Counted from the stretch's first letter, positions 25,058-39,090 are shown. The stretch is DNA of 64,000 bases from Blautia hominis (GCA_002270465.1 NQOF01000005.1:186001-250000); one strand, 5' to 3'. The notes: generated by a model from the letters alone, not told the origin. A program made the numbers and translations.

Positions 25058-26474
25058 ACTTTTCCGCCTCCCTCTCTGTGACCTGCTCACCTGCCATCAT
25101 CAGCTTTTCCCTCGCTGTCGTTCTCATAAATATCATACCTACCACAAGTCCGCATCCCTCCGCAATGGGGAATGCCCACCATATGAGATTTCCGGCGTCT
25201 GAAAGAGTGGTGAAAAAGTATGCCAGCGGAAGGGCAACTATCACAAGCCTTACCAGGGACAGCACCAGGGAGCGCATACCATATCCAAATGCCTGAAAGA
25301 TCCCCTGAAGCGCCACGTTTGCCCCCACAAACAGGTATCCCAGAGTGACGATACGGACAGCTTTCACACAGAGCGCCTGGGTCTGCGGGGAAAGAGAGAA
25401 GATCCCTGCCACATTTTCCGCAAAGATCTGGAGCCCCACGGCTCCGGCAAGCATAATGGCAAGTGTGTACAGCAGTCCGTATTTGATTCCGCTTTTCACA
25501 CGCCGCTTATCCTGCATTCCATAGTTAAATGCCACAATAGGTATCAACGCATTATTAAGCCCAAAAGCGGCAAAAAATACAAACTGCTGAACCTTATAAT
25601 ATATCCCATACGCCGTCACTGCCGCGCCTGAAACCCTTCCGAAAATAATATTCACACCATAGGTCATAAAAGACATAAGTGCCTGCATGATAACTGCCGG
25701 TATGCCGACTTTATAGATATCCGCAATAATACCCCTATCCGGTTTCAGATACGCCAGACCGGACTCCACGTCCCGGTTAAATCCGTGATGGAAGACAGCC
25801 CCCAGCACCATGGACACACACTGCCCGATCACCGTGGCGTAGGCAGCCCCTTCAATCCCCATTTCCGGGAGGCCGAACAGCCCGAAGATGAACACAGGGT
25901 CCAGGATGATATTCGTCACGGCACCTGCGACCTGTGCCGCTGTTGAGAGCACTGTCCGCCCTGTAGCCTGCAGAAGCTTTTCATAAATCATGAACAAGAT
26001 CACGCCAAAGGATAAAATGGTACAGATCCTCAGATACCCGGTACCCATTTCCAGCACGACAGGATCTGTCGTCTGCGTTTCAAGATAGGCTTTTACTCCA
26101 AAGATACCTACCAGCAGAAATACAAGATATGTGCAGACCCCAAGGAAAATAGCGTTTCCCGCGATCTTGCTGGCCCGTTGTCTATCTCCCTGTCCCAGAT
26201 TCCTTGATAGAAGTGCATTGATACCCACGCCGGTGCCGACTCCCACAGCTATCATCAGCATCTGTATGGGAAATGCCAGAGTCAGCGCGTTGACTCCATA
26301 CTCTCCCAGGCCTGTAATACCTCCTGCATCAGGCATACAGCTTACAAAGTAACTGTCCACAATGTTGTAAAATGCCTGCAGAACCATGGATAAGATCATA
26401 GGGATCCCCATGGTCAGCATAAGTTTTCCTATAGGCTCTGTCCCCATCTTGTTTTTTGAAATTTCTCTGTGCAT
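25050..26474 (-). CDS. MATE-family multidrug/solute efflux transporter
   Basis: A 474-residue protein with 12 predicted helices in two homologous halves (first half opens IGKLMLTMGIPMILSMVLQAFYNIVDSYFV, second at VGIPAVIMQALMSFMTYG). It uses Na+ or H+ antiport to extrude cations or drugs. The sequence resembles the DinF/NorM-like branch frequent in clostridia. It is followed by the cytidylate-kinase-like gene with an 8-bp overlap. Substrate unknown. Confidence 0.93.
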   Translation of the reverse strand: MHREISKNKMGTEPIGKLMLTMGIPMILSMVLQAFYNIVDSYFVSCMPDAGGITGLGEYGVNALTLAFPIQMLMIAVGVGTGVGINALLSRNLGQGDRQRASKIAGNAIFLGVCTYLVFLLVGIFGVKAYLETQTTDPVVLEMGTGYLRICTILSFGVILFMIYEKLLQATGRTVLSTAAQVAGAVTNIILDPVFIFGLFGLPEMGIEGAAYATVIGQCVSMVLGAVFHHGFNRDVESGLAYLKPDRGIIADIYKVGIPAVIMQALMSFMTYGVNIIFGRVSGAAVTAYGIYYKVQQFVFFAAFGLNNALIPIVAFNYGMQDKRRVKSGIKYGLLYTLAIMLAGAVGLQIFAENVAGIFSLSPQTQALCVKAVRIVTLGYLFVGANVALQGIFQAFGYGMRSLVLSLVRLVIVALPLAYFFTTLSDAGNLIWWAFPIAEGCGLVVGMIFMRTTAREKLMMAGEQVTEREAEKYA

Positions 26475-26554
26475 AACAACCTCCTATACTTTATTTGTAT
26501 TTGGAGACTTTTAAGAAAAGCTGCCACAAACTACCGCAGAAGCTGTAAACGCAA

Positions 26555-26591
26555 AAAAGGCGTAAACCCAAAACCTGGATTTACGCCTTTT
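26555..26591 (-). terminator. Terminator of the URO-D-family gene
   Basis: Perfect 12-bp stem AAAAGGCGTAAA / TTTACGCCTTTT (26555-26566 and 26580-26591) and a run of T on the minus strand, 50 bp after the stop. Confidence 0.85.
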
Positions 26592-26641
26592 GCTACTCGG
26601 TAACCTTATTTTATCACCGGAAAATTTCAGAGTCAAGAATT

Positions 26642-27721
26642 TTATCTGTGATACAGCTTATTATAATACTCCAAAGAGTAGTGATACAGCTCATCTCTGG
26701 CAATCTCTTCTTTTACAGGGTCCGGGGATTCTGTCATGATCCACGCCATCATCCTGCCGTTCTCACCAAAGTGGTCCACATAGTCACGGACCGCCGCCCG
26801 GATCTGCCTTTCCTCCCAGTCAGCGCCAATATTGATAGGGAAGCAGAAGGTCATCTGTTTTCCATAGGTATTGTGCAGGAAATCCGGGTCATTGGCATTT
26901 GCCTGAGGTGTCCACATATCAATCCCCATCTCCAGCATTTCCGGCACGTACTGCATATTGCGTCCGCAGGAATGCAGTTCTATGAATTTGCCCTGGTCCT
27001 TCACAAACTTCAGATAGCGGGCAGTTGCAGGCATAAGCTGTTCCCGGAACATTTCGTTTGAGAAGAATCCGCTTCGCTGGGTTCCCCAGTCATCATGATA
27101 GAGAACACCGTCCACTCTGCCGTAGTATTTGAAGATCTGGTCTGTACTCTCAATCTTATAGTCCGCCATCTTCTGGAAAAACTCCTCCAGAAGCTCCGGC
27201 TCCTCATAGAAAGCGATCAGGGACTCGTCAAAGGGGATCAGCTCATGCAGCCTCTCAAAAATACCTTCCACACACTCGTAAATATGGGGCCTGTCAGGGT
27301 CCATGGCTTTTTGGAGCTTCTCACCGTCGGCTTTAAAGTCCACAACAGACAGGTCCGGCCAGGGAAGTTCCTCCTTCCAATTGGCAAAATCAGAGATGGT
27401 GCGGGTTCCCGGACGGGTGATCATTCCGTTGATCCCCTCCACCATGAACCAGTCCACACCCCACCAGTCATAGCCATCCACCTCCGGCACCGGATGTTCT
27501 TCCATGGCGTCCGGCCAAACGGTGTTGGATTCATAGAAATAAGCCGGCATCCAGTAAGGTTTCTCCCCTTTTACACACCGGATATAATTTTCACTGACAC
27601 TGATGGGGCGCTCTCCTATAGGCGGTTTGGGCTGCTGGAAAATCCATGGAAAGCTTCCCTCTGCCTGCCAGTGCTTGGAATAATCCCTGTTTGCCGCTGT
27701 CTGCATAAATCTCGATACCAT
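26642..27721 (-). CDS. Uroporphyrinogen decarboxylase (URO-D) superfamily protein
   Basis: A 359-residue TIM-barrel protein with the URO-D/methyltransferase motif IELHSCGRN and a C-terminal segment with NIGADWEER. The N-terminal RxxR motifs of true HemE are not seen. Members of this branch often act as methyltransferases (MtaA/CmuA/MtgA relatives) that transfer methyl groups from corrinoid proteins, but no corrinoid protein or MtaB-like gene lies next to it. AGGAGG precedes the ATG. Divergent control is unlikely; a LacI gene lies upstream in the same direction with a palindrome at 27744 between them. It may belong to a sugar or aryl-compound pathway. Confidence 0.82.
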   Translation of the reverse strand: MVSRFMQTAANRDYSKHWQAEGSFPWIFQQPKPPIGERPISVSENYIRCVKGEKPYWMPAYFYESNTVWPDAMEEHPVPEVDGYDWWGVDWFMVEGINGMITRPGTRTISDFANWKEELPWPDLSVVDFKADGEKLQKAMDPDRPHIYECVEGIFERLHELIPFDESLIAFYEEPELLEEFFQKMADYKIESTDQIFKYYGRVDGVLYHDDWGTQRSGFFSNEMFREQLMPATARYLKFVKDQGKFIELHSCGRNMQYVPEMLEMGIDMWTPQANANDPDFLHNTYGKQMTFCFPINIGADWEERQIRAAVRDYVDHFGENGRMMAWIMTESPDPVKEEIARDELYHYSLEYYNKLYHR

Positions 27722-27743
27722 ACAAAATACCTCCTGTCCTTTT

Positions 27744-27756
27744 TATACCCGGTATA
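27744..27756. promoter_or_regulatory. Palindromic LacI-type operator candidate before the URO-D gene
   Basis: TATACC-C-GGTATA, a perfect 6+1+6 palindrome, 22 bp upstream of the start codon. A LacI-family gene lies just upstream. The rest of the 195-bp gap (27722-27916) holds small AT-rich hairpins near 27865-27901 that may end the LacI transcript. Confidence 0.45.
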
Positions 27757-27916
27757 GCGCTTTACATCCGCCGAAGCAGACCGCAGACGCAATCCGGTCA
27801 TCTCTGCTGCGTTCTTATTAAGTATTATTGTAGTCAATCTCAACAGAAGATGATAGAGTTCTGCATTACAAAAATGCAAAATTAAAAAACTCCAATTTTG
27901 TATGGTGCATACCAAC

Positions 27917-28975
<1,059 letters not shown>

Positions 28976-28984
28976 TCATGGTTT

Positions 28985-29042
28985 ATATTACCATATCGCC
29001 GGAAAGCCCGCAATGGATTATTGTAACGTTACTTTCCACGGG
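28985..29042 (-). promoter_or_regulatory. Promoter and palindromic operator of the LacI gene
   Basis: On the minus strand, -35 TTGCGG (29008-29013), 17-bp spacer, -10 TAATAT (28985-28990). A perfect palindrome GTAACGTTAC (29033-29042) with the central CG usual for LacI operators lies about 20 bp upstream of the -35. Confidence 0.55.
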
Positions 29043-29071
29043 CTGCTGTCACGGAGTGAACCGTGACATTC

Positions 29072-29953
29072 TCACATATCCCGGGCTTTGGCAGGTGCCG
29101 TTGTCTCCTCCGCGGCGGAATTTGCCAGGATAACAGCCGTCAGAATGATAACGCATCCCAGTACCATGCGCAGTGTGATCCTTTCATGGAGTATCATCAC
29201 GGAAAACAAAGTTCCAAAAACGGACTCCATGGACAGGATAATGGCAGCCTTTGTCTCGTCCACGTATTTCTGGCACGCAGTCTGAAGAAGGTAGCAGATC
29301 GTTGTGCTGATGATGCCCAGATAGAGGACACTCCCCCACCCTTTTGCCGTAACCTGAAAATGTACCTGTCCGGAGGCAGCCATGAATACCACAGATAAAA
29401 TACCGGCTGTACACATCTGGATAAAATTCAGCACAGAGGCCCTGTATTTCTTCACAAAGATACTGGTCAGAAAAATCTGAAAGGCAAATCCCACTGCGCA
29501 TATAAGTGTCAATCCATCACCAAGGCCCAGGGATAGATCTTTGTCCAGTGACAAAAGGCCCACCCCCGCTATGGCCAGCACTGCCCCTGCTATGCCCCTG
29601 AATCCTATCTTTTTCCGGCAGATCAAAAAAGCGATAAAGGGGACGATCACCACATTCGTTGCCGTGAGAAACGCATTTTTCGACGGAGTCGTATACTGCA
29701 GCCCTATGATCTGGAGAGAGAATCCCAGAAAAAGGGCGGCTCCCATAAGGGCTCCTGCAGTCAGTTCCTCCTTTTTTATCCCTTTCAGACTGCGGATACT
29801 GATCCCGCCCATGAGCACAGAGGCCAAAAGGAAACGGATCGCCATGATCTGAAAAGGCAGCAAGCTGTCAAGCGCCATATCACTGGCTACAAATCCCCCT
29901 CCCCAGATAACGGTAACTACCACCAGCCCTGCAATTGCCGTATATTTTTTCAT
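29072..29953 (-). CDS. DMT-superfamily transporter (two EamA domains)
   Basis: A 293-residue membrane protein with ten predicted helices in two EamA repeats. The first opens VVTVIWGGGFVASDMALDSL and the second repeats the fold from about residue 150. The family exports metabolites or amino acids. It is the last gene of a MATE - M42 peptidase - DMT unit, 8 bp after the peptidase stop. Substrate unknown; peptide or amino-acid export or uptake would fit the peptidase neighbour. Confidence 0.93.
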   Translation of the reverse strand: MKKYTAIAGLVVVTVIWGGGFVASDMALDSLLPFQIMAIRFLLASVLMGGISIRSLKGIKKEELTAGALMGAALFLGFSLQIIGLQYTTPSKNAFLTATNVVIVPFIAFLICRKKIGFRGIAGAVLAIAGVGLLSLDKDLSLGLGDGLTLICAVGFAFQIFLTSIFVKKYRASVLNFIQMCTAGILSVVFMAASGQVHFQVTAKGWGSVLYLGIISTTICYLLQTACQKYVDETKAAIILSMESVFGTLFSVMILHERITLRMVLGCVIILTAVILANSAAEETTAPAKARDM

Positions 29954-29961
29954 AGATCACC

Positions 29962-31002
29962 TCATCCTTCCAGGGGCTTCAGACAAATATCAGGCCCGAT
30001 CCCGCATAAAAATCCTGCCAGCACATCAATACAGCCCTGCACATCCTCCATGCTGCACACCTCTGCCGGATTGTGCATATACCGAAGAGGTATGGACATA
30101 ACTGTGGTGGGGATCCCCCTGCCTGCCACATGAATCGCATCTGCATCCGTACAGGTCCTGCCGCAGCCGTTTTCCCACTGGTACTTTATGTCCAGGTTCT
30201 GTGCGGCTTTTTTAAGCCGTCCCACCAGCATTTTATGGCTGAAGGAATTCTGCAGGAAAACAGGTCCTCCGCCCAGAAGGATCTCCCCGTTTTCAATGGC
30301 CCTTGTGCCCTCATAATCACTGGTATATGTCACATCCAACACAACTGCCAGGGTGGGGGCGATCCGGGACGCGCACCAGGAAGCCCCGTGTTTTGTAAGC
30401 TCCTCCCCCACGGTGGCCGCTGCATAGACACCGCAAGTACAGCCCTTCTCCTTTGCTTTTTTTGCCGCTTCCAGGATGATGTACCCGCCCAGGCGGTTGT
30501 CAAGGCCCCGGGCGCAGAGCCTGTCATTTAAAAGCTCTCTGTGATCCGTGTCAAAGATCACCGGGTCCCCGCACGCAGCGGCAGCCATGGCATCTTCCTT
30601 TGAAACGGCTCCGATATCAATGATGATATCTGTGATCTCCAACTCCTTCTTGTTCAGAGAGCTGTGGTTGCGGACAGCACCGTAAACCACATTTCCCTCA
30701 TGCATAACCCTGACCTTCTGCCCAGGATAAGTGCCCGGATAAATGCCGCCCGCCTTGGATACATGGAGCATTCCTTTTTCCGTTATATGTGACACCATGA
30801 GCCCAATCTCATCCATATGGGCAGACAGCATGACTTTGACCTTTGACGCCGGATTTATGACACTCACCACATCGGCAATTTCATCCGTATAGATCTCATC
30901 TGCAAATCCCTCTGCGTATTTTATGACTTTTTTCTGGATCTCCTCCTCAAAACCGGAAACGGAGGCTGTTTCCAGCAGCCCGTATAAAAATTCTCTGCTC
31001 AT
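29962..31002 (-). CDS. M42-family metallopeptidase
   Basis: A 346-residue cytosolic aminopeptidase or endoglucanase-like (PepA/FrvX) protein. Metal ligands are visible: LSAHMDEIG (His), GLDNRLGG (Asp), VGEELT (catalytic Glu pair), VLDVTY (Asp) and RYMHNPAEV (His). M42 enzymes form dodecameric peptide-trimming shells. The start is the ATG at 31002, 6 nt after AAGG; an ATG two codons upstream abuts the ribosome site. It lies between MATE and DMT transporter genes. Confidence 0.93.
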   Translation of the reverse strand: MSREFLYGLLETASVSGFEEEIQKKVIKYAEGFADEIYTDEIADVVSVINPASKVKVMLSAHMDEIGLMVSHITEKGMLHVSKAGGIYPGTYPGQKVRVMHEGNVVYGAVRNHSSLNKKELEITDIIIDIGAVSKEDAMAAAACGDPVIFDTDHRELLNDRLCARGLDNRLGGYIILEAAKKAKEKGCTCGVYAAATVGEELTKHGASWCASRIAPTLAVVLDVTYTSDYEGTRAIENGEILLGGGPVFLQNSFSHKMLVGRLKKAAQNLDIKYQWENGCGRTCTDADAIHVAGRGIPTTVMSIPLRYMHNPAEVCSMEDVQGCIDVLAGFLCGIGPDICLKPLEG

Positions 31003-31037
31003 ATTCATCCTTCCTTCTCATATTCATTCTCTCTTAC

Positions 31038-32417
31038 TCATCCATCCTGTGCCGCTTCCAGTATCCGCTCCCGCTTTCTGTTGATCCGGTAATATAATCC
31101 GGCACTGAGCAGGAACCTGGATATCTGGTCCACTGCAATAATGATCCAGATGGCCGTCAAAGGCAGGCCCAGCACATAGGCAGCCAGCATACACAGCGGG
31201 ATCCTCACGATCCAGATACCAAATCCCGCCACCAGCATAGGGGCATTCTTGTAGCCCATGGCCCTGATGGTCCCGTTGTAGATCCTGGACAGATTCTGGG
31301 GTATCTGGATAAATCCCATAACAAACACATACACAACACCTATGGCCTGCAGCTCAGGCTTATCCGTCATCAGTGTCATAAAGAACTGGGGCAGAAAGAT
31401 CAGGAGCACAGAGGTAATTGAACTGATGACCACCCCGACTTTTAACAGCTCTTTAAAATAAACCCTGCGCAGTTCCTCATCCTGCCTGCCAATAGCCCTG
31501 GCCGCCAGCGTGGTGGACGCTGTGCTGAAACCGATAGCCGGCATCTCCGTGATCTCCTCCGCCTGTATGCCAAGCTGGTATGCGGCAAATGCCTGGTTTC
31601 CGTAAAACAGGATCACTTTGCTCAAAATGATGGCAGAGAACTGCCAGAACATACTCTCCAGTGCTGCCGGGATCCCTGTGGTGTAGATTTCGTAAATACA
31701 CCGTCTGTCAAAACTGAAGAACCTGTGGGCCGCAGGCATTTTCCGAAACAGCCCGCCCTTCTTTTTATACAGCAGATACAGCCCGGTGCACGCACCCACT
31801 GCCTGGGCTGTCACAAGAGCTGTGGCCGCGCCTTTGATCCCCATACCCGGAATGCCGAACGCACCGAAGATAAAACAGTAGCCGCAGATAATATTGACCA
31901 CATTCATGAGGACCGCAATATACATAGGTACTTTCGTGTTGCCGTATCCCTGGAAAGAGGCTGTGACCACTGTCATGATCACCACAAAGGGAAATCCAAA
32001 TACAATGGTCTTCATATACCCCTGGGCCAGGGAAAGGATCTGGGCATCCTTTGAGAAAAATCCCAGAAAGACCGGCGCCTGGAAATACAGCACCACTTGG
32101 AAGATAAGTACAATGATCATCTCCGTGAGCATGGTCTGCTCCGCAATTTTCCTGCACTCCTGATGCCTGCCCCCGCCGTACGCCCGGGCGATCAAGACCG
32201 TGGCTCCAATCGCCACACCCTTATAAAAACACCATAGCGTATCCGTGATCCGGATACAGATCCCCTGTGCGGAAATGTCGTTTGCAAGCAGCCGTCCCAC
32301 CATAGCCGTGATTACCAGGTTCGCTGAAATTTGAAGTATGTTTTCCAGTATCATCGGGATAATGATTTGATAAATCTCTCGTTTTATAGCCTTTTTTCCG
32401 TACACAGAAACCTCCAT
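31038..32417 (-). CDS. MATE-family efflux transporter
   Basis: A 459-residue protein with 12 predicted helices in two halves (IYQIIIPMILENILQISANLVITAMVG type opening). The reading frame is open back to 32573, but that extension is translated from element B1 and is not credible. Two real start candidates are the ATG at 32417 and a GTG at 32405, which is 5 nt after GGAGG. The M42 gene follows after 35 bp. MATE proteins export drugs or metabolites by cation antiport. Confidence 0.9.
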   Translation of the reverse strand: MEVSVYGKKAIKREIYQIIIPMILENILQISANLVITAMVGRLLANDISAQGICIRITDTLWCFYKGVAIGATVLIARAYGGGRHQECRKIAEQTMLTEMIIVLIFQVVLYFQAPVFLGFFSKDAQILSLAQGYMKTIVFGFPFVVIMTVVTASFQGYGNTKVPMYIAVLMNVVNIICGYCFIFGAFGIPGMGIKGAATALVTAQAVGACTGLYLLYKKKGGLFRKMPAAHRFFSFDRRCIYEIYTTGIPAALESMFWQFSAIILSKVILFYGNQAFAAYQLGIQAEEITEMPAIGFSTASTTLAARAIGRQDEELRRVYFKELLKVGVVISSITSVLLIFLPQFFMTLMTDKPELQAIGVVYVFVMGFIQIPQNLSRIYNGTIRAMGYKNAPMLVAGFGIWIVRIPLCMLAAYVLGLPLTAIWIIIAVDQISRFLLSAGLYYRINRKRERILEAAQDG

Positions 32418-32478
32418 CCTTTTTAAAACGGGTGTTTGAATATGCTTCAGACACCCGTTTCGCAATGTTCTATTTATG

Positions 32479-32612
32479 GTAACTATCCAGTAGGTCTGCG
32501 CATTCACTGCGCTGACCGTAAGAAAGTGTCCCACGGCCAAGCAAAAATCCCATCGCCAAAGGCGATTCTGCATGGATTTTTGCCTGTAACTGTGAGGGTA
32601 CTGAACAGTTAC
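32479..32612. mobile_element. Family B MITE-like element (B1)
   Basis: 134 bp, non-coding. Ends GTAACTATCCAGTA and (inverted) GTAACTGTTCAGTA. A central hairpin contains ATCGCC-AAA-GGCGAT. Flanks TATTTATG and TAACTATG match at 6 of 8 positions, fitting a decayed 8-bp duplication. It lies between the sugar-binding protein gene and the MATE gene and extends the MATE reading frame falsely. Confidence 0.8.
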
Positions 32613-32637
32613 TAACTATGCATTACTCTCTGTGCTG

Positions 32638-33933
32638 CTATTTTCCGAATTTGGCTTTCATTTCCTCCTGTTCCGCATTCAGAACCTCTGTGGGGTCACC
32701 ATTGTTCAGCATGACTTTTGCCATGGAGTTCTTGGACATCTCCAGCGCCTCCGCAAAGTTGGCAGTGTAATTTACCTGGGGAACTGTCTTGCCTATCTCA
32801 GTAAACAAGTCAAAGATCTGCTGGCCTCCGAAGAAATCGTCGCCCTCTTTGAACACGTCAGACTCCAGAGCTTTCAGGTAAGAGGGATACAGTCCGTAAT
32901 TCTGGAATCCTTCCACATTGGCGTCCACATCCTCCATAACGAATTTTACAAATGCCTTGGCAGCCTCCGCGCTCTTGCTGGCTGAGGGGACTGCCAGGAC
33001 AGAACCGCCGTTGGATGCGCCCTGGGCCTCCTGGTCTGCCTGGAATTTCGGGAGGGGCATAACCGCCCACTTGCCGTCCTGGTCAGGAACTGCATCTTTG
33101 ATGGAACCCACCATCCATACTGCATCCGCAATGCACGCGAACTTGTCTGCGCCCATGCCTGCCACCATATCATCCCAGGAGGAATTGTTGAACGTAATGC
33201 CTGCGTCGTACATTTTCTTGCAGGTCTCCATGGCCTGGATGGAAGCCTCGGAATTCACCTGGGTATTGCCGTCCTTGTCAAAATAGAAACCGCCGCCCTC
33301 CATCATGAGGAGCCTGTAAGTGGTATCATTTCTGGATTCTGCCATGCAGAGCATATCAGCGCCCGTCTTTTCCTTCAATACTTTTCCTGCTTCAATGAAA
33401 TCATCCCAGGTCACAATGTCTTCTGCCTTGATCCCTGCCTGCTCGAACAGGTCACTTCTATAGAACATGCCACAGGGGCCGGAATCCCAAGGATATGCAA
33501 TGACTTTTCCGTCAACGGTGCACTCTGACATTTTAATGGGGAAGAAATCGTCAGGATTGATCATATCCGTGAACTCCTCAAATTTTCCGGGGAACTTTTC
33601 TCCGAATTTTGCCATCTGCTCGCCCTCAATAGAGACAATATCCGGAAGACCGATACCGGACTGCAGGCAGGTGGTCATCTTCTGATACACCTGGTCCACG
33701 CCCATCTCCTCAAAATTAAAGGTTACATCCGGGTTCTCCTCCTGGAATTTCTCTGACCACTCTTCTAAATGGGCCAGTGCCACGTCCCAGCTCCAGATCG
33801 TGATCTCCCCGGAAAGTCCTCCTTCCTTGTCACCGGAAGCCTCTTTGCCGGCTCCCCCGCCTCCGCCGCAGGCTGTCAGGGACAATGCCATCACCGCTGC
33901 TGTTACCAATGCTGCTGCTTGTTTCTTTTTCAT
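32638..33933 (-). CDS. ABC sugar transporter substrate-binding lipoprotein (family 1)
   Basis: A 431-residue extracellular solute-binding protein. The signal peptide ends in the lipobox LSLTAC followed by a glycine-rich linker, then GEITIWSWDVALAHLEEWSEKF, the usual opening of family-1 sugar receptors. Start at 33933, with AAGGAGG upstream; a frame open further upstream to 34140 runs into the permease gene and is false. It is the last gene of the beta-galactosidase operon, so a beta-galactoside or galactose-containing oligosaccharide is the likely ligand. The ATPase is not encoded nearby, so a shared MsmK-type ATPase is expected elsewhere. Confidence 0.93.
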   Translation of the reverse strand: MKKKQAAALVTAAVMALSLTACGGGGGAGKEASGDKEGGLSGEITIWSWDVALAHLEEWSEKFQEENPDVTFNFEEMGVDQVYQKMTTCLQSGIGLPDIVSIEGEQMAKFGEKFPGKFEEFTDMINPDDFFPIKMSECTVDGKVIAYPWDSGPCGMFYRSDLFEQAGIKAEDIVTWDDFIEAGKVLKEKTGADMLCMAESRNDTTYRLLMMEGGGFYFDKDGNTQVNSEASIQAMETCKKMYDAGITFNNSSWDDMVAGMGADKFACIADAVWMVGSIKDAVPDQDGKWAVMPLPKFQADQEAQGASNGGSVLAVPSASKSAEAAKAFVKFVMEDVDANVEGFQNYGLYPSYLKALESDVFKEGDDFFGGQQIFDLFTEIGKTVPQVNYTANFAEALEMSKNSMAKVMLNNGDPTEVLNAEQEEMKAKFGK

Positions 33934-33964
33934 GTTGATATCCTCCTTAAGATTTTTATATAAG

Positions 33965-34004
33965 GTAAACGGTTCAGTACCTTCACAGTTACGGGCAAAA
34001 ATCC
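33965..34004. repeat. Family B element fragment (B6)
   Basis: About 40 bp matching one end of family B (GGTTCAGTACCTTCACAGTTAC, then CAAAAATCC). It lies in the gap between permease and binding-protein genes, so most of the element has been lost. Confidence 0.6.
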
Positions 34005-34013
34005 TTACCCGCT

Positions 34014-34853
34014 CTACTCCTTCACCGCTCCGCCCATAACACCTGCCACGAACTGTTTCTGGAATACCAGAAAGATGATCATGATAGGCAGGACCGCACA
34101 GACTGTTGCCAGCATGATCACACCGTAGTCTTTTCTCCACGCCACCCCGTCCAGCATAGCCAGAGCTACCGGGAAATTATACATGGATTTTGTACTGAGG
34201 ATGATCAAAGGCCACATAAAGTTGTTCCACATACTCATAAACATATAGATCCCGAGGGCACCCACCGCAGGTTTCTGGGAGGGAAGCACAACCTTCAAAA
34301 AAATGCCGATCTCCCCGCAGCCGTCTATTCTGGCCGCCTCGATCAGGGAGGTTGGAAATGCCAGCATATTCTGCCGCATCAGGAAGATACCAAAGGCCCC
34401 CGCAAGACCGGGAAGCACCACTGCCTGATACGTGTTGGCCCAGCCGATGTTGTTCATCAGCGTGAACAGCGGCACATACATGACCTGGGCGGGGATCATC
34501 ATGGTTATCATGATCAGGCCGAACAGCAAGCCCTTTCCTTTGAATTCAAACTTTGCCAGCGCATATCCCGCCATGGAATGCAGCACAATGGCAAGGGCTG
34601 TGTAGCTTACTGTCATAATGGTGGAATTCGTAAGTATCCGCACAAGGTCCATCTTTTTGTTCAGGTTTGCGAAGTTTTCTGCCAGATGGGAACCAAAAAA
34701 CAGTTTGGGCGCCGCACTTAGAATTTCCGCATTGGTGTTCGTGGCGGACACGAACATGAAATAAAAGGGAAACAGGGAGATCAGTGCCGCAATGGTCAGG
34801 AACACATAGGTGAAAACCTTGCGTCCGCTTATTTTCTTTCCTGTTGATTTCAC
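34014..34853 (-). CDS. ABC sugar permease, MalG type
   Basis: A 279-residue inner-membrane protein with six predicted helices. The conserved EAA loop reads SLIEAARIDGCGEIGIFLKVVLPSQKP. Translation starts with a GTG overlapping the TAG of the MalF-type gene (TAGTG). It pairs with that permease to form the channel for the sugar taken up by the binding protein encoded downstream. Confidence 0.94.
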   Translation of the reverse strand: MKSTGKKISGRKVFTYVFLTIAALISLFPFYFMFVSATNTNAEILSAAPKLFFGSHLAENFANLNKKMDLVRILTNSTIMTVSYTALAIVLHSMAGYALAKFEFKGKGLLFGLIMITMMIPAQVMYVPLFTLMNNIGWANTYQAVVLPGLAGAFGIFLMRQNMLAFPTSLIEAARIDGCGEIGIFLKVVLPSQKPAVGALGIYMFMSMWNNFMWPLIILSTKSMYNFPVALAMLDGVAWRKDYGVIMLATVCAVLPIMIIFLVFQKQFVAGVMGGAVKE

Positions 34854-35743
34854 TAATTGTCACCTCCGTTAGTAGCCTTGAACTGGACAAAGGACAGTAT
34901 GCCTATGATGATCACCAGGGCATAACTAAGTGCCGCCGCATACCCGAATTTGTAGTAGGAAAATCCGGTGTTGTACAGATAATGCCCAATGGTTATGGTG
35001 GCATTGTCCGGCCCTCCTTTTGTCAATACAAAAGACTCGTCAAACAACTGCAGGGTTCCGATGGTGGAGGTGATACTTACAAAGAGGATAATGGATTTTA
35101 CCATGGGAACCGTGATCCGGAAAAATTTCTGCAGGAAGGATGCCCCGTCCATATCCGCTGACTCATACAGCTCTGTGGGGATCCCCTTCAGGCCCGCGAT
35201 CATGATGATGGTGTTATATCCGGTCCATCTCCAGGTAATGCCCATAATGACAACCGCCCTGGCGCCCCACACGGAGTTCAGCCAGTCCACACCGCTCCAG
35301 CCTATAGACCGGAGGAGATGGTTTACCAGGCCAAAATCCGTATTGAACAGCAGCTTAAAGATCATGGCATAGGCAACTAAGGCCGTAACAGACGGTAAGA
35401 ACACGCTGATCCGGTAACATGTCCTGAATTTCAGGAAATTTTCCTCCACCAGAACGCCCAGTACCAGGGAGAGGATCACCATAACGGGTACCTGGATCGC
35501 CAGATAAATAAAAGTATTTCCCAGGGACTTCCAGAATACCGGGTCCTGAAACATAGTCACATAATTGTTAAAACCGCAGAACAGGTACTCCCCGCCCTCA
35601 AAATCATAGAAACTCAGCCCCAGGGATTTTATTACCGGATAGACCATGAACACCCCGAACAGGACTATCATTGGCAGTAAAAATATGTACGGCGCTGTTT
35701 TTTTGTTTACAAAGTTCTTTCTTTTTTCTTTTCCCCCAGCCAT
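34853..35743 (-). CDS. ABC sugar permease, MalF type
   Basis: A 296-residue six-helix permease with an EAA loop (ELYESADMDGASFLQKFFRITVPMVK). The start is the ATG at 35743, 6 nt after GGAAGG and 16 bp after lacZ; an upstream frame to 35953 overlaps lacZ and is false. It forms the heterodimeric channel with the MalG-type partner. The stop overlaps the partner's GTG start. Confidence 0.94.
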   Translation of the reverse strand: MAGGKEKRKNFVNKKTAPYIFLLPMIVLFGVFMVYPVIKSLGLSFYDFEGGEYLFCGFNNYVTMFQDPVFWKSLGNTFIYLAIQVPVMVILSLVLGVLVEENFLKFRTCYRISVFLPSVTALVAYAMIFKLLFNTDFGLVNHLLRSIGWSGVDWLNSVWGARAVVIMGITWRWTGYNTIIMIAGLKGIPTELYESADMDGASFLQKFFRITVPMVKSIILFVSITSTIGTLQLFDESFVLTKGGPDNATITIGHYLYNTGFSYYKFGYAAALSYALVIIIGILSFVQFKATNGGDN

Positions 35744-35759
35744 CTCTTGCCTTCCTTTC

Positions 35760-38957
<3,198 letters not shown>

Positions 38958-38964
38958 TTATTCC

Positions 38965-39090
38965 TGCGAGCAACGAGCCAAGCAGCCATGCTTGCATGGA
39001 TATTTGGCGACTGCCGCGAGGGTCAAATACCCCGCAGCTCTGCCACGTTACAAGATTGATGCCCCGTTAGCTTGCTGCGGGGTCTTTGAC
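38965..39090. repeat. Repeat-derived region with long inverted repeat between lacI and lacZ
   Basis: Contains a 17-bp inverted repeat with one mismatch (39022-39038 and 39074-39090; GTCAAAtACCCCGCAGC), and the dyad CCATG-CTTG-CATGG near 38980. This GC-rich sequence looks like an intergenic repeat type seen in Lachnospiraceae. The right arm lies inside the coding 3' end of the LacI gene. It could attenuate read-through from lacI into lacZ. Confidence 0.5.
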